Origin: Litsea cubeba
Lineage: Eukaryota > Streptophyta > Magnoliopsida > Laurales > Lauraceae
NCBI GenBank assembly: GCA_012931725.1
Contig: CM022953.1
Span: 28,252,030-28,316,029, forward strand
DNA length: 64,000 nt
Direction: 5' to 3'
Under the pieces are notes generated by a model. It did not search any database. It was not told where the DNA came from and worked only from the letters and a program-made list of their open reading frames with translations. Shown piece by piece: positions 1 to 10,249 of this stretch; position 1 is the first letter of the stretch, and every line of letters starts with the position of its first letter. The translations under genes and the position numbers were made by a program.

Positions 1-723
1 GAAATACCATCTTCAAGAGCACATCCTCGTCCACACTTGCTGTAGAAAGATGCAGCACAACAGCACACAGCACCAGCACTCTTCTTCTCTCCAAAACTCT
101 CTCTCTTTTCTCTTCTCTTCTTTCTCTCTTCTGGTGTGTTTTTAGAACGACCCATACATGCCTTTTTATAGGTTATTGTAACCCTTAATTGTATTCAAAA
201 CAGGCTACAATTCGTTTAGAAAGAGTCCCAAACGAAATAGAGAATAGTGCTGAATTTTCGTGCTCAACTTCTAATTCTGCGCAACTCTGGTTCCCGTGCT
301 CGGTCGACATCCTGCCTTGCTCGGTCGACATCATACACTGTCTGGAATTAGTCAATTATCGCGCTCGGTCGACATCATGCCTTGCTCGGTCGACATCATA
401 CACTGCGCGGTCGACATCCTGGGATGCCCGGTCGACCGAAGACACACTGTGTCACGAAAATAACTGAGAGGTGCCTGAATCTGTTTCTGCAGGTTTCTTC
501 TTGCTCGGTCAACCGCATGGGGTGCTCGGTCGACCGCGTCTTCAGGAATTCTGAATTCCTGACTGTTTCAATTCTGATTTCTTCTTTTAAGCTCTATCAA
601 CACTAGCCTATTATCATCATGCTTGTGACAATGTGTTGACAATAATTCCAACTCAAATCAATACTTGAGATACTAATTTCTTCAATTCTTCAAAGACTAC
701 TCAAGTCATCTCAAATTCCAACA
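1..723 (-). repeat. 3' LTR of outer copia element (partial; 5' part of the LTR only)
   Basis: In element orientation the LTR begins TGTTGGAATTTGAG at 723 and runs off the window at 1. It is near-identical to the LTR at 13396-14567; by eye I count about three substitutions and two small indels, one being loss of six bases near 540. The U3 holds eight GTCGAC-type palindromes at 303, 324, 368, 389, 410, 431, 508 (mutated to GTCAAC) and 529. A TATA-like TATAAAAA lies at 163-170 on the minus strand. Confidence 0.92.
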
Positions 724-735
724 ATCTCCCCCTTT
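724..735 (-). other. Polypurine tract of outer copia element
   Basis: Minus strand reads AAAGGGGGAGAT directly before the LTR start TGTTGGA, the expected plus-strand primer site. Similar purine tracts recur at 859-873, 917-930 and 989-1000. Confidence 0.85.
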
Positions 736-1011
736 GGAATTGTTGGCAACACTATTGGAACTTCAACACTTTCCACTCCAGCTTGCAGCTCTTCCAAGTT
801 CTTTTCAACACTCACTTGGAACCAATTCTGAAATTCTGAAATAACAACCATGCACTGTCAACAATCTCCCCCTAGCTTTCATAGCATAACATCTCTCCTT
901 GCTATCATAGCATAACATCTCTCCCCCTTTGACAACAAGTCCAAAGGGACCAAACCGAGGAGCGAATAGGATATTCAATGAATGCATTGCTCCCCCTTTC
1001 AAGCACAACTC
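736..1011 (-). other. 3' untranslated part of outer copia element
   Basis: No gene. It lies between the end of pol and the polypurine tract. It contains extra PPT-like tracts (859-873, 917-930, 989-1000) and a short direct repeat around the words catagcataacatctct (about 880-922). Near-identical text is at 7053-7291 in the inner copy. Confidence 0.7.
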
Positions 1012-3163
1012 CTACGGTTTAGGAGAGTGAGTAACTCCTAACTTTTTCCGGAGATACTCGAAGACTTCCTTTGGCAGAGGTTTCGTGAAAATATCAGCCA
1101 CTTGCTCAGTTGTTGGAACATATTCCAACTTGACCTCTCCATCAGCAACTTTATCTTTAAGAAAATGATAACGAATTGCTACATGCTTTGTTCGAGAGTG
1201 CTGAACAGGATTCTTAGATATATGAATTGCACTCGTGTTGTCACATAGGATCGGCGTAGGATCCGTTGTAGGAACTCCTAGATCAGAGAGCATTTGCCGC
1301 ATCCATAACACTTGCGTACAACAAGTTGCCGCTGCAATATATTCCGCTTCCGCTTGTCGAAAGGGATACTGAGTCTTGCTTCTTACTATGCCAAGCAACT
1401 AATCTGTCTCCAAGATAAAATGCGCCGCCGCTAGTACTCTTGCGATCATCTACGCATCCAGCCCAATCGGCATCAGAATATGCAACAAGAGTGAAGGATT
1501 TGCCTTTGGGATACCAGATACCAAGCTCCATAGTACCTTTCAGATATCGAAAGATTCTTTTCACTGCTGTAAGGTGCGTTTCAGTTGGTGCTGCTTGAAA
1601 ACGTGCAACCATGCGTACTGCTTGTAGAAGATCTGGTCTTGTAGCAGTCAAGTAGAGCAAGCTTCCTATCATAGAGCGATAGGTGGAATGATCAACGGAC
1701 GAGGCCTTATCATCTTTGCTAAGCTTCGTGTTCGTTGACATTGGTGTGCTCACTGGCTTGCTGTCTTCCATATTGAACCGTTTCAGCATTTCCTTAATGT
1801 ACTTCATTTGTGATATGAAGATGCCATGTTTCAGCTGCTGAACTTGTAAACCAAGAAAGAACTTTAGTTCTCCAAGCATTGACATCTCAAATTCTTTCTT
1901 CATCTCTTCAGCAAAATTCTTGCACATCTCCTCATCATTGCCACCAAAGATTATGTCATCAACATAAACAATGACAACCAGCTGTTTGCTTAACTCAGTT
2001 TTGACATACAGATTGCTATCAACCATTCCTTTTCCAAAACCGATCTTGCGGAGATAGAGATCCAGCCTTGCATACCGTGCCCTTGGCGCTTGTTTCAGTC
2101 CATAAAGAGCCTTTTTCAACTTGCACACTAGATCTGAATTTTTGCTGATGAGAAAACCATCAGGTTGCTCAATGTAGACCTCTTCTTCAAGTAAACCATT
2201 CAAGAAAGCTGACTTTACGTCCATCTGAAATACCTTGAAGGTTTTGTATGCTGCCAATGCAAGAAACATACGAATAGCTTCCAGACGAGCCACCGGTGCA
2301 AAGGTCTCTTCAAAATCTATGCCTTCAACTTGAGCATAGCCTTTACAAACCAACCTTGCTTTGTTTCTAATGACTTGACCATCTTCATTCAGCTTATTCC
2401 GAAAGACCCATTTAGTACCAATAACATTCTTATCAGTAGGTCTAGGAACAAGTTCCCATGTGGAGTTCTTCTCAATTTGCTCCAACTCCTCATGCATAGA
2501 TTTCAACCAACTTTCATCGAGACTGGCTTCAGCCACAGTCTTGGGTTCAATGGTGGACACAAGTGAGTAATTGCTAACTACACTATGTCTAGTTTGAACG
2601 CCTGCCTTAGGATCTCCAATGATTTGATCCTTAGGGTGTTGCTCTACCCAAGTGCTGTGCTTCTTAGTATCTTCTGAGTCATCCTTTGATTTCTCAGAAT
2701 CATTAGATTCAGCCATCTCATCATCAATCTCACTCGAGTCCTCATAAACTGGACTGTCATTATGAGTTGCATTCTTTGGTTCAATATTCTCATCTATTCT
2801 CACATCAGCACTTTCTATGATTTTTCTGGTTCTTTTGTTAAGACACCTATATGCCTTGCTAGTAGAGGAGTAACCCAGAAATATACCTTCGTCAGCTCTT
2901 TCTTCAAATTTGCCCGGATTTTGTTCGAGCCGCTTGATGTAACACTTGCTGCCGAAGACTCTGAAGTGCTTGACTGTTGCTTTTCTTCCAAACCATAGCT
3001 CATAGGGAGTTTTGACTTCATGTGGCCTGATCAAGCATCGATTTTGAATGTATACAGCCGTATGAATTGGCTCTTTCCAATACTTGTCAGCCATCTTGCT
3101 TTCACTTAGCATCGTACGAGCCATCTCTTGTACGGTGCGATTCTTCCGTTCCACAACTCCATT
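1012..3163 (-). pseudogene. pol: Outer copia pol, C-terminal part: end of integrase, reverse transcriptase, RNase H (broken)
   Basis: Continues the polyprotein after a TAA at 3164-3166, where the inner copy has a Gln codon. The piece down to about 1355 holds the end of integrase (VERKNRTVQEMARTML), the linker, RT with the catalytic YVDD at roughly 1960, and RNase H (DADWAGCVDDRKSTSGG). One extra T near 1354 shifts the frame before the RNase H motif AEAEYIAAA. The true frame resumes to the stop at 1012, ending VTHSPKP. One conserved Trp near the RT end is Arg here (PRARYA versus PRAWYA). A six-base in-frame deletion near 2669 removes two residues relative to the inner copy. Confidence 0.88.
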
Positions 3164-5866
3164 TTACTGTGGAGTTCTAGGGGCTGAGTACTGTCTTTGA
3201 ATGCCATGATGTTCACAATATTTAGTGAACTCTTCAGATGTGAACTCGCCTCCACGATCAGACCTTAAAATCTTGATACGTTTTTCCAATTGATTTTCAA
3301 CCTGTGCTTTAAACACTTTAAAACGATCAAGTGCTTGATGCTTATGCTTAAGAAACAATACCCATGTCATACGAGTATAATCATCAATGCATAACATGAG
3401 ATACTTATCTCCATTGGTGCTTTGAGTTCGCATCGGTTCACAGAGATCAGTGTGCACTAGCTCAAGAGGTTTCTTGGAATGATGCTCCTTTGACTTGAAC
3501 ATAACCCTCGTTTGCTTTCCCTTTTGGCAAGAGTCGCAAATGGGATTGGAAGGCTTTTCAACTTTAGACATGCCTCTTACAGCTTTTGAATTGCAAATCT
3601 TTGACATGTTATCAAAGCTTAGATGCCCAAGGCGTTTGTGCCACAACCAACTTTCCTCTGTCCGACTCATCAAGCAGGTCTTTTCAGCTCCATCTGACAA
3701 TATATAGAGATTTCCAGCAGTTCTTGATCCAGTTGCCACTGTTTTGCCGTTGCTACTCTTCTTGATGGCAAACCCATTCTTTGTGAAGATAACTTCGTGA
3801 CCCTTGTCACAGATCTGGCTCACACTAAGCAGGTTGTGTCTCAATCCAGACACATATAAGACTTCTTCCGATCTGATCTTGTTTGCCATAAGCTGAATAA
3901 CACCTTTTCCGCAGATTTTGGCACCATCATTGTTGCCAAACTTCACTGAACCGCCTTCATATTGCTGTAATTTGATGAATTTCTCTTTATCACCAGTCAT
4001 ATGGCTTGAACAACCACTATCAAGGACCCATGGTGCTGCCTTCTTTTGTGCATTGAATGCCGTTTGCACAATGAGAGATTCTTTGGAATTTCCTTCCCTT
4101 TTCTTTGCCCTCCATGCCTTAACTAACTTGGGTTTCTTTTCAACCTGAAATTGGTTAGCTATAGGCAACCTACAATCCCTAGCCAAGTGTCCATAATTAT
4201 GACACATATAGCACTCAATTTTGTGGCTGTTTAGGATTGAAAAAGGGTTCATAGTCACAAATGGGCTGTTTCTTACATAGAATTTGCAATCAGCTCTTTT
4301 ATGTCCAAACATATTACAATGAAAGCAATAACCATAGAATTTGTATCTTCTTTGTGGCTGGTTAGTCTTCATTACCTTTCTAACAGGAATGGACTCCTTT
4401 CTAGGTTGAGTGGGCTTCATAGAGTTAGAAGGTGTAGTGACTTGCTTCACAAACTCTTTCTTTTCAGGAGGTGCAATCTTAGAGGATTCACCTTTCTCAA
4501 ATCCTAGACCAAATCTGAAGTGGGCTGGTCTTTGAACTTTCAGTAGTTCATCGAGTTTCATAGTCCCTTCAATCGCTTGGAGCGCTTTGAGTTTTTTGCT
4601 ATTTTCCAAATTTTCAGCCTTTGCTCTAGCGATCTCAGTTTCAAGTTTCATAGCCTCTTCCTTTTTGATACTTATTGGTTTTCAAGGACTTCTACCATTC
4701 TTTTATATTCTTCTACTTGAGTTTTCAAAGCAATAATAGAACTTTCAGATTCATGGAGAAGTTTCAGATTTTTCTTACTTGTTTTGCGTTCCATGCTAAG
4801 CTCCTCAAGTGCGGCTATGAGTTCCTCTTCAAGATTGACTTCAGCCTCCTCATCCTCTTCCGGATCTAGCTCTTCTTCTTCTTCAACAGTGACCATGAAA
4901 AGAGCTTCGGTTGATTCATCATCGTCTGAAGATTCAGACGTGCTGTCATCTTGTTGACATAGAAAGTTTTTTAGCTTTGCCCCTTTTTCTGAAATTTCTC
5001 TTTCCTTTACTCTTTTCAGCATAAGAGTCATTATCATTGTCTTCTTTTAGCGGACACTTCGCAGCAAAGTGACCAATACCTCCACAATTGAAGCATTTAA
5101 AGGGTAGCTTCCCTTTGTACTTTCCATTGCTTCCTTTCTTCAACTTTCTAACAAATTGAGCCTCAAGCTCATCATCATCAGAATCAACATCATGACCAGC
5201 AGTCTCTTTTGCCTTTTTCTGAACTTTGAAGGCCGCTTCTTTATCAGATGAAGACGTCTTTCCTATGCGCATCTCATAGGCAGTTAGAGAACCATGTAAT
5301 TCATCCATGGAAAATGCATTCAGATCTTTGGCTTCTTCGATGGCTGAGACTTTTGAATCAAACCGGGGAAGAAGAGATCTTAGAACCTTTTTGACGATGA
5401 CCGGCTCTTTAATCTCCTCCCCTAGTCCACGAATGTCATTCGTGACTTCATTCACTCGTTGCATATACGAGTCAACATTCTCGCTTTCCTCCATGCGAAG
5501 AGACTCGAATTGAGAGCGATGAGTTTGCAATTTGGCTTCTTTAATCTTCTCATCACCTTCATGTATGCTTTGCAACTTGTCCCAAATTTCTTTGGCTGTT
5601 TTGCATGCAATTACTTTGACAAGCTCGCTGTCCACAAGGCCACTAAAGAGTGCATTATGCGCCTTGGAGTCGTTGTCTGCCAACTTCTTCGATGCAGTAT
5701 CATTGGGTACAGTGGCAGTATTGTAACCGACTCTGACAGCCTCCCAAACATCATAGCCAAGAGATTTGATGAAGGCTTGCATCCTAATCTTCCAAAAAGA
5801 GTAATTAGAACCATCAAACAGAGGTGCTTTCATATTCACTGTATTGGCTGCCATGTGATTTGACAA
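3164..5866 (-). pseudogene. gag-pol: Outer copia gag, protease and integrase N-terminal part (broken)
   Basis: Starts MSNHMAANTVNMKAPLF at 5866, as in both sister copies. Gag has the copia N-terminal domain (LFDGSNYSFWKIRMQAF), a first CCHC knuckle (CFNCGGIGHFAAKC, about 5060-5100), an acidic stretch and coiled coil, then two more knuckles (CFHCNMFGHKRADC, CYMCHNYGHLARDC). Protease has DSGCSSHMTGD near 3985-4025. Integrase has the HHCC finger and the first catalytic Asp (HTDL). Lesions relative to the inner copy: six T instead of five at about 4967-4972 (frameshift), one T missing near 4675 (frameshift), and TAA at 3164-3166. Pieces in different frames are about 4972-5866, 4676-4972 and 3164-4675. 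Confidence 0.9.
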
Positions 5867-5887
5867 GAGATCACCCTCAGCATATTA

Positions 5888-5892
5888 AACTG
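5888..5892. repeat. Target-site duplication AACTG, left copy
   Basis: AACTG immediately precedes the inner element and is repeated at 13363-13367. The uninterrupted inner copy carries the same leader text (ttaaactgatcaaggg, 12179-12194), confirming what was split. Confidence 0.95.
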
Positions 5893-7040
5893 TGTTGGAT
5901 ACCGCGATCACTGAGAGGGGGGGGTGAATCAGTGATTTCTAAAAACAGGTCCAATTCAACAACAAAAACAAGTCAAATCACACAATGACACCAGATTTAA
6001 CGTGGTTCACCGAAAGGCTACGTACACGGTTCAAAGACTGTCCGAACACCAATCCGGGACAGATCTGAGTCTTATTTAGTCGCACCAACGACAAAGAGCA
6101 CCAACCCTTAGTTTCAGATAGCACCAACTATCTAGGAAGCACCGACTCCCTTTACAATTTATCTGCACCCACAGATAGGATCACCAAACCCCTAACACCA
6201 AGCACCAACTTGATGTTAAAAACAGAATAGAAGATAAATTCTGTCTACAGCCCTTCCCCTCTACAATTCTCTCTCTCTCAATCCCTTACAAATTGAAATT
6301 AAAGCATAAACAGAGAGACACTTAACTCATGGACGAATCACAATCTTCAAGAGCATAATCTCGTCCACAATTGCTGTAAAAAACGTCACCACATCAGCAC
6401 ACAGCAACACACACCAGCAGCTTCTTCTTTCTCTCAAGAACTCTCTAAAACTCTTCTCTTCTGGTGTCTCTTCTTGGTGTATTTTTGAACGACCCAAGCA
6501 TGCCTTTATATAGGTTTTAATAAGCCTTAATTGTATTCAAAACGGGCTACAATTCGTTTAGAAAGATTCCCAAACGAAATAGATAAGTGTGCTGAATTTT
6601 CGTGCAAAACTTCTAATTCTGCGCAACTCTGGTTCCCGTGCTCGGTCGACATCCTGGCTTGCTCGGTCGACCGAAGACACTGACTGGAAACAGACAACTT
6701 TCGAGCTCGGTCGACATCCTGGGGTCCCGGTCGACCGAAGACACACTGTGTCACGAAAATAACTGAGAGGTGCCTTTTTCTGTTTCTGCAGGTTTCTTCT
6801 TGCTCGGTCGACCGCATGAAGAGCCCGGTCGACCGCGTGCTCTGCTTCAGAAATTCTGAATTCCTGACTGTTTCAATTCTGTTTCAATTCTGATTTCTTC
6901 TTTTAAGCTCTATCAACACCAGCTTATTAACATCATGTTTGTGACAATGTGTTGACAAGAATTCCAACTCAAAACAATACTTGAGATGCTAACTTCTTCA
7001 ATTCATCAAAAGACTAATCATGTCATCTCAAATTCCAACA
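5893..7040 (-). repeat. 3' LTR of inner copia element
   Basis: Bounded on the + strand by TGTTGGATACC and AATTCCAACA (short inverted termini TGTTGGA/TCCAACA). The length equals its partner at 12215-13362. Differences seen by eye fall near 6027, 6070, 6343, 6526 and 6847. GTCGAC palindromes start at 6645, 6666, 6710, 6730, 6808 and 6829. Minus-strand TATATAAA at 6505-6512 places the U3/R boundary near 6475-6480. Confidence 0.95.
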
Positions 7041-7052
7041 ATCTCCCCCTTT
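7041..7052 (-). other. Polypurine tract of inner copia element
   Basis: AAAGGGGGAGAT on the minus strand, directly upstream of the LTR start TGTTGG. Further PPT-like tracts lie at about 7139-7153, 7197-7210 and 7269-7280. Confidence 0.87.
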
Positions 7053-7291
7053 GGAATTGTTGGCAACACTATTGGAACTTCAACACTTTCTTGGAACCAA
7101 TTCTGAAATTCTGAAATATCAACCATGCACTGCACTGTCAACAATCTCCCCCTAGCTTTCATAGCATAACATCTCTCCTTGCTATCATAGCATAACATCT
7201 CTCCCCCTTTGACAACAATTCCAAAGGGACCAAACCGAGGAGCGAATATGATATTCAATGAATGCATTGCTCCCCCTTTCAAGCACAACTC
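7053..7291 (-). other. 3' untranslated part of inner copia element
   Basis: No gene. It is collinear with 736-1011 of the outer copy but lacks about 20-30 bases present there near 775-800. It carries the repeated purine tracts noted for the PPT. Confidence 0.7.
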
Positions 7292-10249
7292 CTACGGTTT
7301 AGGAGAGTGAGTAACTCCTAACTTTTTCCGGAGATACTCGAAGACTTCCTTTGGCAGAGGTTTCGTGAAAATATCAGCCACTTGCTCAGTTGTTGGAACA
7401 TATTCCAACTTGACCTCTCCATCAGCAACTTTATCTTTAAGAAAATGATAACGAATTGCTACATGCTTTGTTCGAGAGTGCTGAACAGGATTCTTAGATA
7501 TATGAATTGCACTCGTGTTGTCACATAGGATCGGCGTAGGATCCGTTGTAGGAACTCCTAGATCAGAGAGCATTTGCCGCATCCATAATACTTGCGTACA
7601 ACAAGTTGCCGCTGCAATATATTCCGCTTCCGCTGTCGAAAGGGATACAGAGTCTTGCTTCTTACTATGCCAAGCAACTAATCTTTCTCCAAGATAAAAT
7701 GCGCCGCCGCTAGTACTCTTGCGATCATCTACGCATCCAGCCCAATCGGCATCAGAATATGCAACTAGAGTGAAGGATTTTCCTTTGGGATACCAGATAC
7801 CAAGCTCCATAGTACCTTTCAGATATCGAAAGATTCTTTTCACTGCTGTAAGGTGCGTTTCAGTTGGTGCTGCTTGAAAACGTGCAACCATACATACTGC
7901 TTGTAGAAGATCTGGTCTTGTTGCAGTCAAGTAGAGCAAGCTTCCTATCATAGAGCGATAGGTGGTATGATCAACGGACGAGGCCTTATCATCTTTGCTA
8001 AGCTTTGTGTTCGTTGACATTGGTGTGCTCACTGGCTTGCTGTCTTCCATATTGAACCGTTTCAGCATTTCCTTAATGTACTTCATTTGTGATATGAAGA
8101 TACCATGTTTCAGCTGCTGAACTTGTAAACCAAGAAAGAACTTTAGTTCTCCAAGCATTGACATCTCAAATTCTTTCTTCATCTCTTCAGCGAAATTCCT
8201 GCACATCTCCTCATCATTGCCACCAAAGATTATGTCATCAACATAAACAATGACAACCAGCTGTTTGCTTAATTCAGTTTTGACATATAGATTGCTATCA
8301 ACAAGTCCTTTTCCAAAACCGATCTTGCGGAGATAGAGATCCAGCCTTGCATACCATGCCCTTGGCGCTTGTTTCAGTCCATAAAGAGCCTTTTTCAATT
8401 TGCACACTAGATCTGAATTTTTGCTGATGAGAAAACCATCAGGTTGCTCAATGTAGACCTCTTCTTCAAGTAAACCATTCAAGAAAGCTGACTTTACGTC
8501 CATCTGAAATACCTTGAAGGTTTTGTATGCTGCCAATGCAAGAAACATACGAATAGCTTCCAGACGAGCCACCGGTGCAAAGGTCTCTTCAAAATCTATG
8601 CCTTCAACTTGAGCATAGCCTTTACAAACCAACCTTGCTTTGTTTCTAATGACTTGACCATCTTCATTCAGTTTATTCCGAAAGACCCATTTAGTACCAA
8701 TAACATTCTTATCAGTAGGTCTAGGAACAAGTTCCCATGTGAAGTTCTTCTCAATTTGCTCCAACTCCTCATGCATAGCTTTCAACCAACTATCATTGAG
8801 ACTGGCTTCAGCCACAGTCTTGGGTTCAATGGTGGACACAAGTGAGTAATTGCTAACTACACTTTGTCTAGTTTGAACGCCTGCCTTAGGATCTCCAATG
8901 ATTTGATCCTTAGGGTGTTGCTCTACCCAAGTGCTGTGCTTCTTAGGTGAAGTATCTTCTGAGTCATCCTTTGATTTCTCAGAATCATTAGATTCAGCCA
9001 TCTCATCATCAATCTCACTCGAGTCCTCATAAACTGGACTGTCATTATGAGTTGCATTCTTTGGTTCAAAATTCTCATTTATTCTCACATCTGCACTTTC
9101 TATGATTTTTCTGGTTCTTTTGTTAAGACACCTATATGCCTTGCTAGTAGAGGAGTAACCCAGAAATATACCTTCGTCAGCTCTTTCTTCAAATTTGCCC
9201 GGATTTTGTTCGAGCCGCTTGATGTAACACTTGCTGCCGAAGACTCTGAAGTGCTTGACTGTTGCTTTTCTTCCAAACCATAGCTCATAGGGAGTTTTGT
9301 CTTCATGTGGCCTGATCAAGCATCGATTTTGAATGTATACAGCCGTATGAATTGCCTCTTTCCAATACTTGTCAGCCATCTTGCTTTCACTTAGCATCGT
9401 ACGAGCCATCTCTTGTACGGTGCGATTCTTCCGTTCCACAACTCCATTTTGCTGTGGAGTTCTAGGGGCTGAGTACTTTCTTTGAATGCCATGATGTTCA
9501 CAATATTTAGTGAACTCTTCAGATGTGAACTCGCCTCCACGATCAGACCTTAAGATCTTGATACGTTTTTCCAATTGATTTTCAACCTGTGCTTTAAACA
9601 CTTTAAAACGATCAAGTGCTTGATGCTTATGCTTAAGAAACAATACCCATGTCATACGAGTATAATCATCAATGCATAACATGAAATACTTATCTCCATT
9701 GGTGCTTTGAGTTCGCATTGGTCCATAGAGATCAGTGTGCACTAGCTCAAGAGGTTTCTTGGAATGATGCTCCTTTGACTTGAACATAACCCTCGTTTGC
9801 TTTCCCTTTTGGCAAGAGTCGCAAATGGGATTGGAAGGCTTTTCAACTTTAGACATGCCTCTTACAGCCTTTGAATTGCAAATCTTTGACATGTTATCAA
9901 AGCTTAGATGCCCAAGGCGTTTGTGCCACAACCAACTTTCCTCTGTCCGACTCATCAAGCAGGTCTTTTCAGCTCCATCTGACAATGTATAGAGATTTCC
10001 AGCAGTTCTTGATCCAGTTGCCACTGTTTTGCCGTTGCTACTCTTCTTGATGGCAAACCCATTCTTTGTGAAGATAACTTCGTGACCTTTGTCACAGATC
10101 TGGCTCACACTAAGCAGGTTGTGTCTCAATCCAGACACATATAAGACTTCTTCAGATCTGATCTTGTTTGCCATAAGCTGAATAACACCTTTTCCGCAGA
10201 TTTTGGCACCATCATTGTTGCCAAACTTCACTGAACCGCCTTCATAGTG
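7292..10249 (-). CDS. pol: Inner copia pol: integrase, reverse transcriptase, RNase H
   Basis: Open from the codon after the TAG at 10250-10252 to the stop at 7292. The first Met in this stretch is at 10231, but the natural product is the Gag-Pol fusion. Order: GAG-pre-integrase finger (HKRLGH, CDSCQKGKQ), integrase core with Asp in HTDLYGPM, Asp in SDRGGEF and Glu in QQNGVVERKN, then a variable acidic linker. RT follows (KWVFRNKLNEDG, VARLEAIR, DVKSAFLNG, catalytic YVDD near 8242), then RNase H (SDADWAGCVDDRK, LSTAEAEYIAA, IRYHFLKD). It copies element RNA and integrates the cDNA. All catalytic motifs are present, so this is the best-preserved polymerase in the window. Ending HSPKP matches the outer copy. 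Confidence 0.93.
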   Translation of the reverse strand, partial: HYEGGSVKFGNNDGAKICGKGVIQLMANKIRSEEVLYVSGLRHNLLSVSQICDKGHEVIFTKNGFAIKKSSNGKTVATGSRTAGNLYTLSDGAEKTCLMSRTEESWLWHKRLGHLSFDNMSKICNSKAVRGMSKVEKPSNPICDSCQKGKQTRVMFKSKEHHSKKPLELVHTDLYGPMRTQSTNGDKYFMLCIDDYTRMTWVLFLKHKHQALDRFKVFKAQVENQLEKRIKILRSDRGGEFTSEEFTKYCEHHGIQRKYSAPRTPQQNGVVERKNRTVQEMARTMLSESKMADKYWKEAIHTAVYIQNRCLIRPHEDKTPYELWFGRKATVKHFRVFGSKCYIKRLEQNPGKFEERADEGIFLGYSSTSKAYRCLNKRTRKIIESADVRINENFEPKNATHNDSPVYEDSSEIDDEMAESNDSEKSKDDSEDTSPKKHSTWVEQHPKDQIIGDPKAGVQTRQSVVSNYSLVSTIEPKTVAEASLNDSWLKAMHEELEQIEKNFTWELVPRPTDKNVIGTKWVFRNKLNEDGQVIRNKARLVCKGYAQVEGIDFEETFAPVARLEAIRMFLALAAYKTFKVFQMDVKSAFLNGLLEEEVYIEQPDGFLISKNSDLVCKLKKALYGLKQAPRAWYARLDLYLRKIGFGKGLVDSNLYVKTELSKQLVVIVYVDDIIFGGNDEEMCRNFAEEMKKEFEMSMLGELKFFLGLQVQQLKHGIFISQMKYIKEMLKRFNMEDSKPVSTPMSTNTKLSKDDKASSVDHTTYRSMIGSLLYLTATRPDLLQAVCMVARFQAAPTETHLTAVKRIFRYLKGTMELGIWYPKGKSFTLVAYSDADWAGCVDDRKSTSGGAFYLGERLVAWHSKKQDSVSLSTAEAEYIAAATCCTQVLWMRQMLSDLGVPTTDPTPILCDNTSAIHISKNPVQHSRTKHVAIRYHFLKDKVADGEVKLEYVPTTEQVADIFTKPLPKEVFEYLRKKLGVTHSPKP

